Source of the DNA: Nocardia araoensis NBRC 100135
GTDB taxonomy: Bacteria; Actinomycetota; Actinomycetes; Mycobacteriales; Mycobacteriaceae
Direction: 5' to 3'
DNA: 64,000 nucleotides
Assembly: GCF_000308435.1 (NCBI RefSeq)
Contig: NZ_BAFR01000131.1
Span: 1-64,000, forward strand
Shown here: in pieces, positions 17,181-24,294 of the stretch
Numbering within the stretch: the first letter of the stretch is position 1
How the letters are laid out: each line of letters opens with the position of its first letter
Notes under the pieces: model-generated
Seen by the model: the letters and a program-made list of their open reading frames with translations, nothing else
Database searches by the model: none
Told to the model about the DNA's origin: nothing
Position numbers and translations under genes: made by a program

Positions 17181-19511
17181 TCATCCCTCGCTACACGCGA
17201 GGAGTTGCCCGAACGCGAGGCCGCCGTCGTTGGGCGGCAGTCGGTGGTGGGTGATCACGGTGAACCCGTTGTCGCGCAGCAGCGCGCACGAGCGCGCGAG
17301 CAGCAGGGCGTTCTGGAAGACGCCGCCGGACAGGGCGACGACCGTTCTCGGTGCGGCGTAACGGGCCGCGAGGTCGAGCACCAACCGAGCGACGGCGGCG
17401 TGGAAGCGCGCGCCCACCACCTGCGCGGGCGCGCCCGCGCGAACGTCGGCGACCACGTCCGCGATCACCGGTGCTGGATCGATCCCGGCCGGATCGCCGT
17501 CGGTGAGCGGGAATCGGTAGGCGGTGTCGCCTTCGGCCCCCGCACGCGAGAGCCCTTCCAGCTCGATCGCCGCCTGGGCTTCGTAGTCGACGACGTGCCG
17601 CACGCCGCACAGCGAGGACACCGCGTCGAACAACCGGCCCATGCTCGACGTGGGCGCGCAGCCCAGCCCGGTGCGGAACTGGTGGGCCAGCACCGAGCGC
17701 TCGGCGGGCGGACACGCCGCGACCGCGGGAATGTCCTCGGACCAGTCGATCCCGGCCGCGCGCAGATGAGCAAGCGCCATGCGGTAGGGCCTGCGCACGG
17801 CGATGTCGCCGCCCGCGAGCGGCACGTACTTCAGGTGCGCCAGGCGCCGATAGCCCTTGTAGCCCGCCAGCAGGACCTCACCGCCCCACACCGCCGCGTC
17901 CGGCCCGTACCCGGTGCCGTCGAAGGCGATGCCGATCACCTGCTCGGTGGGGCCGAGTCCGTGCTCGCCCATGACGGCGGCGATGTGCGCGTGATGGTGC
18001 TGGACGGTGTAGACGGCTCGCTCGCCCGCGTGCCTGCGCGCCCAAGCGGTGGAGCGGTAACCCGGGTGTGCGTCGGCGACCAACTGCGCGGGGCGGACCC
18101 CGGTGAGTTCACCGAGGTGGCGCTGCGCGGCGTCGAAGGAGCGCAGCGTCGCCAGGTCGTCCATGTCGCCGATGTGCTGGCTCAGCCAGGCGTAGCGGCC
18201 GTCGGCCATGGCACAGGTGTTCTTGAGGTCGGCGCCGACGGCGAGCGTCGGCGGCAGCGGCACCGGCAGCAACAGCGGTAGCGGCGCGTACCCGCGCGAG
18301 CGCCGGACCGGTAGCTCGCGGCCGCCGAGCGAGCGCACCACCGAGTCGTCGCAGGGCACCAGGATGCGCCGGTTGTGCGACAGCCAACCGTCGGCGAGCC
18401 CGGCGAGGCGGGTACGGGCGTCGTCGTCCTGGTAGCAGATCGGCTCGCCGCCGAGATTGCCCGAAGTCATCACGAGCACCTGCGGGCCGGGCGGGTCGCC
18501 GGGCAGACCGAACAGCAGCAGATGCAGCGGGGTATAGGCGAGCATGACGCCGAGATCCGGGTTGCCGGGCGCCACCGATGGCGCGGGCACCGCCTCGTGG
18601 TGCACGACCGCCGAGCAGTACTCCGGATCGCTCGAGGCAGCTCCCTCGGGCGGGCGACGGCGAGCGAGCAACACGATGGGGCGCGCCGGGCCGGTCAGCA
18701 GCGTCGCGGCGGCGTCGTCGACGGCGACGATGGCCCGTGCCGTGGCCAGGTCCGGCACCATGACGGCGAAAGGTTTGTCGCCGCGACGCTTGCGCCCGCG
18801 CAGTTCCGCGACGGCCGCCTCGTTCGTGGCGTCACAGGCGAGGTGGTACCCGCCGATGCCTTTGACCGCCAGGATGCCGCCCTCGCGCAGCAGTCGCCGC
18901 GCGGCCGTCAGCGGCGCGCCTGCTCCCGGTCCGGTATAGGCGAGCGTGGGTCCGCAGTCGGGGCAGGCGATCGGCTGCGCGTGGAAGCGGCGGTCGGCGG
19001 GATCGGCGTATTCCCGTGCGCACCGGTCGCACATGGCGAAGTCGGCCATCGACGTGCGCTCGCGGTCGTAGGGCAGGCTCGCGATGATGGTGAAACGCGG
19101 ACCGCAGTTGGTGCAGTTGACGAACGGATGGCGATAGCGGCGATCGCGCGGATCGCGCAGCTCGCGTTCGCAGTCGGCGCAGATCGCGACATCGGGCGAG
19201 GCGAGCGTGCGACCGCCGCCCTCGCGCGTGGTGCCCGCGATGTGGAATCCGGTGCCGCCGCGCGCCGGGATGTCGGCCTGCTCCACCGACTCGATCACCG
19301 CCAGCGGCGGCGGACGCAGGCGCAACCGCCGGGCGAACTCGTCCAGATCGCTCGGCGCTCCCTCGATCTCGATGATCACGCCGTTGCTGTCGTTGCTCAC
19401 GCTGCCGGACAGCGCCAGTTCCGCGGCGGTGGTGTAGACGAACGGCCGGAACCCGACGCCTTGCACCACACCGCGCACCAGCAGACGCCGCCGCAGCCGC
19501 ACGGTGCTCAT
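17181..19511 (-). CDS. hypF: Carbamoyltransferase HypF
   Basis: A 776-residue HypF with all expected parts: N-terminal acylphosphatase-like domain (RGVVQGVGFRPFVY), two zinc fingers of CX2C-X18-CX2C form (first CADCERELRD with NCTNCG, second CDRCAREYAD with ACPDCG, residues about 110-185), a YrdC-like domain (GGILAVKGIGGYHLACDA) and the C-terminal Kae1-like domain with the HHHAHIAAVMGEHGL metal site and ALSGGVFQNALLL. It makes carbamoyl-AMP from carbamoyl phosphate and ATP and passes the carbamoyl group to HypE. It overlaps the second hypC by 4 bp and hypC follows after 16 bp. Confidence 0.97.
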   Translation of the reverse strand: MSTVRLRRRLLVRGVVQGVGFRPFVYTTAAELALSGSVSNDSNGVIIEIEGAPSDLDEFARRLRLRPPPLAVIESVEQADIPARGGTGFHIAGTTREGGGRTLASPDVAICADCERELRDPRDRRYRHPFVNCTNCGPRFTIIASLPYDRERTSMADFAMCDRCAREYADPADRRFHAQPIACPDCGPTLAYTGPGAGAPLTAARRLLREGGILAVKGIGGYHLACDATNEAAVAELRGRKRRGDKPFAVMVPDLATARAIVAVDDAAATLLTGPARPIVLLARRRPPEGAASSDPEYCSAVVHHEAVPAPSVAPGNPDLGVMLAYTPLHLLLFGLPGDPPGPQVLVMTSGNLGGEPICYQDDDARTRLAGLADGWLSHNRRILVPCDDSVVRSLGGRELPVRRSRGYAPLPLLLPVPLPPTLAVGADLKNTCAMADGRYAWLSQHIGDMDDLATLRSFDAAQRHLGELTGVRPAQLVADAHPGYRSTAWARRHAGERAVYTVQHHHAHIAAVMGEHGLGPTEQVIGIAFDGTGYGPDAAVWGGEVLLAGYKGYRRLAHLKYVPLAGGDIAVRRPYRMALAHLRAAGIDWSEDIPAVAACPPAERSVLAHQFRTGLGCAPTSSMGRLFDAVSSLCGVRHVVDYEAQAAIELEGLSRAGAEGDTAYRFPLTDGDPAGIDPAPVIADVVADVRAGAPAQVVGARFHAAVARLVLDLAARYAAPRTVVALSGGVFQNALLLARSCALLRDNGFTVITHHRLPPNDGGLAFGQLLACSEG

Positions 19512-19750
19512 GGCCGGTCCCCGCGTTGCAGCAGACGCAGCCCGTGCAGCGCCGCCTCGGCTCCCGCGGCGTCGGTCTTCTCCACCGCGAAGCCCATGTG
19601 GATGATCACCCAGTCACCCGGCCGGGCCGGATCGTCTTCCAGCAGGCCGATGTTCACCTTCCGCTGCTCGCCGGACACGTCGACCAGCGCGATCTGGCCG
19701 TGGTAGCCGTCGGGGATCGCCAGCACCCGTCCCGGGATACCCAGACACAT
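19508..19750 (-). CDS. hypC: Second HypC/HupF-type chaperone, short form
   Basis: An 80-residue protein starting MCLGIPGRVLAI, with C2, the OB fold core and DWVIIHMGFAVEKTD. It lies between hupD and hypF and ends where HypC proteins usually end. It is clearly a paralogue of the 108-residue HypC in this operon. One of the two may act as the HupF/HybG-type chaperone that stays on the large subunit during assembly; which one cannot be told from sequence. Confidence 0.93.
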   Translation of the reverse strand: MCLGIPGRVLAIPDGYHGQIALVDVSGEQRKVNIGLLEDDPARPGDWVIIHMGFAVEKTDAAGAEAALHGLRLLQRGDRP

Positions 19751-19752
19751 GG

Positions 19753-20256
19753 TCAGTCCTCCTGTCGCGCTGTGGCCCGCGGAAGCGGGGAGTCATCGGA
19801 TGCCCCGGCGGGCAGGAACGCGGCGAGCACCGCACCGACGGCGGCGACCGCGTCCGGCACCGCCGCGGCCACCGGCGCGGACAGACCGATGCCCTCCTCC
19901 ACACAGGCGACCTGACAGCCGATCACCACCGTGGGCGGTAACGCGCCGCCCAGCGCGCGTACCCCGGCGAAGACGGCGTCCGGACTCATCGCGTGGGCGT
20001 CGAGCTGTGCGGCGCCGGTGTCCTCAGGGGCGGCGCCGAACACCTCGATCCGGCCTGGCGCACCGCGGTCGGGCAGCGCATCGATCAGCACCAGCGCCGC
20101 CCACGGGTCGAGCAGGTCGTAGGCGAGATGCATGCCGCGGATGCCGTAGTCCACCGCGCGCACGCCCGGGTCGGGGTGACGCGGCAGCCTGCGCACCACC
20201 TCCGGTCCGAATCCGTCGTCGCCGAGGAAGATGTTGCCGATCCCGGCGATCAGCAC
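19753..20256 (-). CDS. hupD: Hydrogenase maturation endopeptidase HupD/HyaD type
   Basis: A 167-residue member of peptidase family M52. It opens LIAGIGNIFLGDDGFGPEVV, with the aspartate of the DDG block that binds nickel in HycI/HybD, and has DYGIRGMHLAYDLLDP and a second nickel-binding aspartate in VLIDALP. It removes the C-terminal tail of HhyL after nickel insertion. The start is uncertain: GTG at 20256 gives the family-like N-terminus, and the GAGGGG site lies inside the end of the preceding gene, 13 bases away. A longer upstream reading would overlap that gene almost fully and is not HupD-like. Confidence 0.88.
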   Translation of the reverse strand: MLIAGIGNIFLGDDGFGPEVVRRLPRHPDPGVRAVDYGIRGMHLAYDLLDPWAALVLIDALPDRGAPGRIEVFGAAPEDTGAAQLDAHAMSPDAVFAGVRALGGALPPTVVIGCQVACVEEGIGLSAPVAAAVPDAVAAVGAVLAAFLPAGASDDSPLPRATARQED

Positions 20257-20269
20257 CGCGGCCGTCGGG

Positions 20270-20587
20270 TCACCCCTCTTTCTCGGTGGGCGTTGTCGCG
20301 CCACCCACGCGCGCGTCGTCGACCTTTCCGGTCGCCGTCTCCGCGGGGGCGTTGGCGGTGTCCTTGCGTTCGTCGTATGGAGGTGTCGCCGCTTCGGCGC
20401 CGGAAGGGGCTTGCGAGGTGAACTCGGCGCCCTTCTTGGTGTCATCCGAATGCGCGGAGGTCATCTCCTCGTGATCGATGTGCCCGGGTTCCCGGTCCGC
20501 CGGGCCTCCGGCCGCGACGCCCGTGCCCGCGTCGCGCGAACCCGGCGCGCCACGTGCCGATTGCGGCTCTTCGCGATACTCACCCAT
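20270..20587 (-). CDS. Hydrophilic disordered protein in the hydrogenase operon
   Basis: A 105-residue protein with a GGAAAGGAG site just ahead of its ATG. The chain is highly polar, rich in Ala, Glu, Asp, Gly and Thr, lacks Cys and Trp, and has no hydrophobic segment, so it is probably disordered. I recognise no domain. Position between the DUF6893 peptide and hupD suggests a small accessory or chaperone-type factor for the hydrogenase, but this is only context. Confidence 0.65.
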   Translation of the reverse strand: MGEYREEPQSARGAPGSRDAGTGVAAGGPADREPGHIDHEEMTSAHSDDTKKGAEFTSQAPSGAEAATPPYDERKDTANAPAETATGKVDDARVGGATTPTEKEG

Positions 20588-20609
20588 GATGCTCCTTTCC
20601 GGTTCCCCG

Positions 20610-20729
20610 CTACATGTGCCGGATCTTCAGGTATCGCCGCAGATCCGGGATCGACCGCACGCCGAGATACACTCCCGCCGCCACCAGCACGGCGACGACG
20701 GTCGTCGAGACCACTCCCACGGTTTCCAT
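20610..20729 (-). CDS. 39-residue single-pass membrane peptide (DUF6893-like)
   Basis: A short gene starting at ATG 20729 after AAAGGA and ending with TAG at 20610. Residues about 4-23 form one transmembrane helix (GVVSTTVVAVLVAAGVYLGV), followed by a basic cytoplasmic-looking tail RSIPDLRRYLKIRHM. The layout (METVG..., helix, RSIPDLRRYLKIR) fits the small DUF6893 family that I associate with group 1h hydrogenase clusters. It may anchor or stabilise a membrane-attached hydrogenase; no experiment is known to me. It lies 13 bp after the upstream gene and 22 bp before the 105-residue gene. Confidence 0.75.
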   Translation of the reverse strand: METVGVVSTTVVAVLVAAGVYLGVRSIPDLRRYLKIRHM

Positions 20730-20742
20730 AGCGGACTTCCTT

Positions 20743-22071
20743 TCATTCCTCGGTGCCGTCGAGCGGCTCCAGTTCGTCGGGCGCGAAATACAGGTAGCGC
20801 CCGTACCATTCGTGCAGCTCGGCCGCCGGATCGGCGTCCAGCACCACCCCGACGTGCGCCTGCCCGTCCACGTCCTGATGGACCGAGACGACCCGGGCGC
20901 GCTGCCCGTCGAAGAACAGATCCTGGGCGTCGGCCCGCCGCGCCGGATGCAGCCGGACCCGGCTGCCCTTGCGCACCAGCGCTCCCGCGACCGGCACGGC
21001 GTCGAGATCCGGGCGAACGGCGCCGTCGGCCAGCGGGTCCCACCAATCGACGCCCTCGGGGACCTCCGGGATCAACCCGGGCCCCTCGGCATGCGGGTCG
21101 CGCAGCACCCCGTGCAGCTGCCGCATCGCGTCCGGCGACATGGCCTCGCAGCGGTCGATGATCTCCGCCGCGCGCGGGTCGGTGGCCCGGGCCCGCGCCT
21201 TCTCCGCGTCGGTCATGGTGAGTATGCGCAGCGTGAGGATCTCGTCGATCTCGGTGGAGTCGAACAGCGCGCCTTCGCTCTGCTCCGCGATCTCCGGATG
21301 GTCGTAGAGGATGATCGGCGAGATGAGCAGCACGCTGTAGTCCCCGGGCGGCCCCGCGAGCACCGGGAAACACCGGTACCGATCGCAGCGGGCAGCCACG
21401 GCGGTGGCGTCGGGCGGCGGTTCCAACAGGGAAACGAACCGGCCGTCGGTGATCTCCGCGATGATGTGCGCGCCGATCAGCGAGCGAGCGATGGCGTCGC
21501 GCTTGTCGGTCGCGGGTGCGCCCACGTTGCGCAGGACGACGGTCAGCCGCAGGAAGCCGTCGTCGCGGTCGGCGGCGAGTTCCAGCTCACCCGCCAGCGG
21601 CAGCCTGCTGCGCACGAAGGTGCCCGGCACGGGGGCAACGTCCGTGGCGATCCGCTCGGCGTCGGAGCCGCCCGGGATGTCCAGCGGCCGGACCAGGCGG
21701 CCGGGCGCGAGCGGGCCGACGACGACCTCCTGCTCGACCGCCTCGTCCCAGGACAGCCACGACCGCGCACCGTCGGTCAGTTCCGCCACGGGCGCGCCGT
21801 CGCCGTCCACCACCTGGCGGCGCTGGAGCTGGAGGAACCGCACGGTCATGGTGAGCTCGGGATTCTCGCCCGGGTCGATCAGGCACTGGGCCGACAGCGT
21901 CGGCTCCTCGCCGAGCCCCGCCGCGGCGGCCCCGTGCGGCCCGAGTACACCGAACTGCCAACGCGACTGGTTCTTGCGCGCGTCGGCCCGGTAGGGATAG
22001 AGCAGGTAACCCTCGTAGAGCACCGCGTCGGCCACGGCGCGGGCTCGGGCTCGGGCTTCGGCGGTCGTCAC
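20743..22071 (-). CDS. Conserved 442-residue hydrogenase-cluster protein
   Basis: A soluble protein of 442 residues starting at GTG 22071, which overlaps the upstream stop as GTGA. It begins with an ARARARAVADAVLYEGYLLYPYRADARKN region, includes NQSRWQFGVLGP and ISPIILYDHPEIAEQ blocks, and ends in an acidic segment with AHVGVVLDADPAAELHEWYGRY. I know it only as the conserved unknown following DUF6084 in actinobacterial group 1h clusters. No catalytic motif is obvious. The tight overlaps on its upstream side argue that it works on, or with, the hydrogenase rather than independently. Confidence 0.8.
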   Translation of the reverse strand: MTTAEARARARAVADAVLYEGYLLYPYRADARKNQSRWQFGVLGPHGAAAAGLGEEPTLSAQCLIDPGENPELTMTVRFLQLQRRQVVDGDGAPVAELTDGARSWLSWDEAVEQEVVVGPLAPGRLVRPLDIPGGSDAERIATDVAPVPGTFVRSRLPLAGELELAADRDDGFLRLTVVLRNVGAPATDKRDAIARSLIGAHIIAEITDGRFVSLLEPPPDATAVAARCDRYRCFPVLAGPPGDYSVLLISPIILYDHPEIAEQSEGALFDSTEIDEILTLRILTMTDAEKARARATDPRAAEIIDRCEAMSPDAMRQLHGVLRDPHAEGPGLIPEVPEGVDWWDPLADGAVRPDLDAVPVAGALVRKGSRVRLHPARRADAQDLFFDGQRARVVSVHQDVDGQAHVGVVLDADPAAELHEWYGRYLYFAPDELEPLDGTEE

Positions 22072-22715
22072 GGCGTCTCCTCGGTGCTGGTCAGCAGCCG
22101 GGTCACCGCGTCGTCGAAGCCGGGCAGGCCGTGGCTGGATTTGTAGCCGGCCAGCGCCCGGAGCGTGTCGTTGTGCAGCCGCACCCACCCGGAATTCGGG
22201 TAGTACGCGTCCATCAGGCCCTGCCACACCGACACGGGCATCTCGAACTTGTCCTCGCGGTCCCACGGAATCTGCTGGATGGCGAATCCGGTCGTGCCCC
22301 GGATGAAGACCGTTCCGCTGAACAGGAACAACAGCGGAACCACACCCTCGCGCAACGCGTGCAGGTATTTCGATCCGGTCACCTCGAAGTCGTAGGTGCA
22401 CGGCATCGGCAGGTCCACTTCGGCACCGCCGGAGAAGCTCGGCACCATGGTGGCGCAGTGCATCCAGAGAAACGACCGCTGGGTCTCGTGCCACCGTTCG
22501 CGCGGACCGAACAGGTCGACCAGCCCCGCGGCCTCCTCGTCGGAGTAACCGCGGCGGAACGGCTCGATGCGCACCTGCGCGCGCAGGGCGATGGCGTGCA
22601 CGGGTTCCTCCGCGAGCGCGGCGATGCCGACGCGCGCGGACAGGATCGGCGCGACGGCGTACGGCTCGGGCTTGATCTCGAGCACCGCGAATGTCGTCGA
22701 GTACACCGGGCTCAT
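22068..22715 (-). CDS. DUF6084-family hydrogenase-cluster protein
   Basis: A 215-residue protein starting MSPVYSTTFAVLEIKPEPYA. Conserved-looking blocks include PFRRGYSDEEAAGLVDLFGPRERWHETQRS and the C-terminal WQGLMDAYYPNSGWVRL. It matches the DUF6084 family, known almost only from actinobacterial hydrogenase clusters, with no proven activity. ATGA overlap with the upstream DUF5947 gene and GTGA overlap with the next gene give a fully coupled set. No signal peptide or membrane helix. Confidence 0.82.
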   Translation of the reverse strand: MSPVYSTTFAVLEIKPEPYAVAPILSARVGIAALAEEPVHAIALRAQVRIEPFRRGYSDEEAAGLVDLFGPRERWHETQRSFLWMHCATMVPSFSGGAEVDLPMPCTYDFEVTGSKYLHALREGVVPLLFLFSGTVFIRGTTGFAIQQIPWDREDKFEMPVSVWQGLMDAYYPNSGWVRLHNDTLRALAGYKSSHGLPGFDDAVTRLLTSTEETP

Positions 22716-23347
22716 GCCGCACCACCGGGTTTCGCGCGCGCCGACGCCTCGGTGAAGAACTGCTCCAGGTACTCGTGCACGTCCTGGCCGCCGTCGAATC
22801 CCCGCCACAGCAGCCGCATCCGGCCGACGAACTCGTAGCAGGCGTCGATCGGCAGCAGCAGGCAGGCGGCCTGCTCGGTGCGGCGGTCGGGCACTCGGAT
22901 GAGCAGCGCTTCCACATCCGGGGCGAGCACGTCCAACTCGGGATGCCGGCGCAGGATCGAATTCCACTGCTCCAGCGGCAATTCCGATTCGGTCGCGCCC
23001 GCGGGCCCGGGATAGAACGCCACCGTCCGGTCCAGCGCGGAGTTGCGGAAGAAGAACGCCAGATTCACCGGGATGTCCAGTGCGTCCCACTCCCCCTGGC
23101 TGATCGTGAAATCGGGGAACGAGACATACCGGTCCGGCACCGCTCGATAGCGCAGCGCCGCGTTCTGGTCGACGAACAGCAGGTAGCAACCGCGGCACAC
23201 ACACATCAGCTGCCTGCCCTCGACGTTCACCACATGCTGGTGCCGCTCGGCGATCGGTTCGGCGCACATCTCGCACCGCTCGCCGGGCCGGGGGGCGGGT
23301 CCGCGATCGGCGGCGATCCGCTGGAGCGCGCGGAACGGTGTGCTCAC
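22712..23347 (-). CDS. DUF5947-family putative metal-binding protein
   Basis: A 211-residue protein with two cysteine pairs in its first half: GERCEMCAEPI and LMCVCRGCYLLF, a zinc-ribbon or rubredoxin-like arrangement with His-rich sequence between (ERHQHVVNVEG). The C-terminal half is alpha-helical and acidic. It belongs to DUF5947, a companion of NifU-Rieske proteins in actinobacterial hydrogenase clusters; the four cysteines could hold zinc or a small iron-sulfur centre. The GTG start at 23347 overlaps the upstream stop as GTGA. Confidence 0.82.
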   Translation of the reverse strand: MSTPFRALQRIAADRGPAPRPGERCEMCAEPIAERHQHVVNVEGRQLMCVCRGCYLLFVDQNAALRYRAVPDRYVSFPDFTISQGEWDALDIPVNLAFFFRNSALDRTVAFYPGPAGATESELPLEQWNSILRRHPELDVLAPDVEALLIRVPDRRTEQAACLLLPIDACYEFVGRMRLLWRGFDGGQDVHEYLEQFFTEASARAKPGGAA

Positions 23348-24294
23348 CCGTTGACCTCCACCGGCACCGCCACCGACAGTTCGCCGGAGCGCACGAGCAC
23401 GGGCAGCGGCTCGAGGTGCCCTTCGCCGTCGACTCGGGCGCCCGCGTGCACCACGTCGTAGTGCGCCCGGCAGGCCGGACACCGCAGCACCGCGTCACCG
23501 GCCGGGAACCCCAGGCGCCGCTCCAGTGCCGCACCCGCGAGCGAGCGATCGCACGCGGGGCAGTGGTCCCGGTAGGCGTACACCTCCGCGCCGACCCGGC
23601 AGGCCAGCACGGTCAGCCCGGCGACGGTGAAACCACCCACCTCGCCCGCGTTCAGTTCGGCCAGTTCGGGGACGGCCACCCAGTTGCCGGACCGCGCGCC
23701 GTCCGCGCGCACGCGCGAGAACAGCGAATCGGCGGAGATCACCCCCGCCGACTCGGTTTGTGCGGCGACTACTTCGATGGACTCGATCTCCGGCGCGGCC
23801 GCCCGCACCGCGTCCTCCACGGCCAGTTCGAGCGTCACCGACGAGGACGGACAGCTCTTGCAACTACCCGCCAGTTCCAAGCGGACCACGCCGTCGACGA
23901 TGTCGACCAAGTGGACGTCGCCGCCGTGGGAACCGAGATACGGGCGCACGCTGTCCAGCGCGTTCCCCACGCGGGTGGCCACATCGTGCGGATGCAACCC
24001 GTGCACGAGCAGCAGGCTCGCGACCAGATCGTCGCGGGTCAACCGCTCGACCGCCGCGTCGTCGAGCAGCTCGACGACGCGGGTCAGTCCCGCGCCGTAG
24101 AGTCCGACCAGTTCGCGCACGAGTTGCTCCGCGCGTTCGCGGGCGAGCGCACCGCCCGCCGAACTCGCTTCCAGCAAGGTCTCGATGCGATCACCGGCTT
24201 CGCGCCACCGGGAATCGTCGAGCGTCGCGTCGTCCCGGTCGTCCGGGCGATCCTCCACCGTCACCTCCGGTCGTTTCGCCCGACGCGGACTCAC
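23344..24294 (-). CDS. hhyE: NifU-like and Rieske-like fusion protein (HhyE-like)
   Basis: A 316-residue protein encoded directly after hhyL with a GTGA overlap. The middle (about residues 60-180) has a NifU C-terminal-type domain with SCKSCPSSSVTLE, whose CXXC pair carries a transient or bridging iron-sulfur cluster. The C-terminal part (about 205-300) resembles a Rieske domain in spacing, with CPACDRSLAG and CPACRAHYDV, but the two histidine ligands of true Rieske proteins are replaced by cysteine. Hhy clusters of mycobacteria and streptomycetes have an iron-sulfur protein at this position that is needed for coupling H2 oxidation to respiration; the same electron-transfer role is inferred. 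The symbol follows that positional analogy. Confidence 0.82.
   Translation of the reverse strand: MSPRRAKRPEVTVEDRPDDRDDATLDDSRWREAGDRIETLLEASSAGGALARERAEQLVRELVGLYGAGLTRVVELLDDAAVERLTRDDLVASLLLVHGLHPHDVATRVGNALDSVRPYLGSHGGDVHLVDIVDGVVRLELAGSCKSCPSSSVTLELAVEDAVRAAAPEIESIEVVAAQTESAGVISADSLFSRVRADGARSGNWVAVPELAELNAGEVGGFTVAGLTVLACRVGAEVYAYRDHCPACDRSLAGAALERRLGFPAGDAVLRCPACRAHYDVVHAGARVDGEGHLEPLPVLVRSGELSVAVPVEVNG

Noticed and set aside
19753-20445. Long 230-codon HupD start
   Set aside because: The additional 63 codons overlap the 105-residue gene, are Arg/Pro-rich and have no family match; the GTG at 20256 gives the standard GIGNIFLGDDGFG start.
22068-23534. 488-codon minus frame covering DUF6084 and the region upstream
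   Set aside because: Only the C-terminal 215 codons match DUF6084; the upstream part lies out of frame over DUF5947 and the NifU-Rieske fusion gene, whose Cys motifs fix the true frames there.
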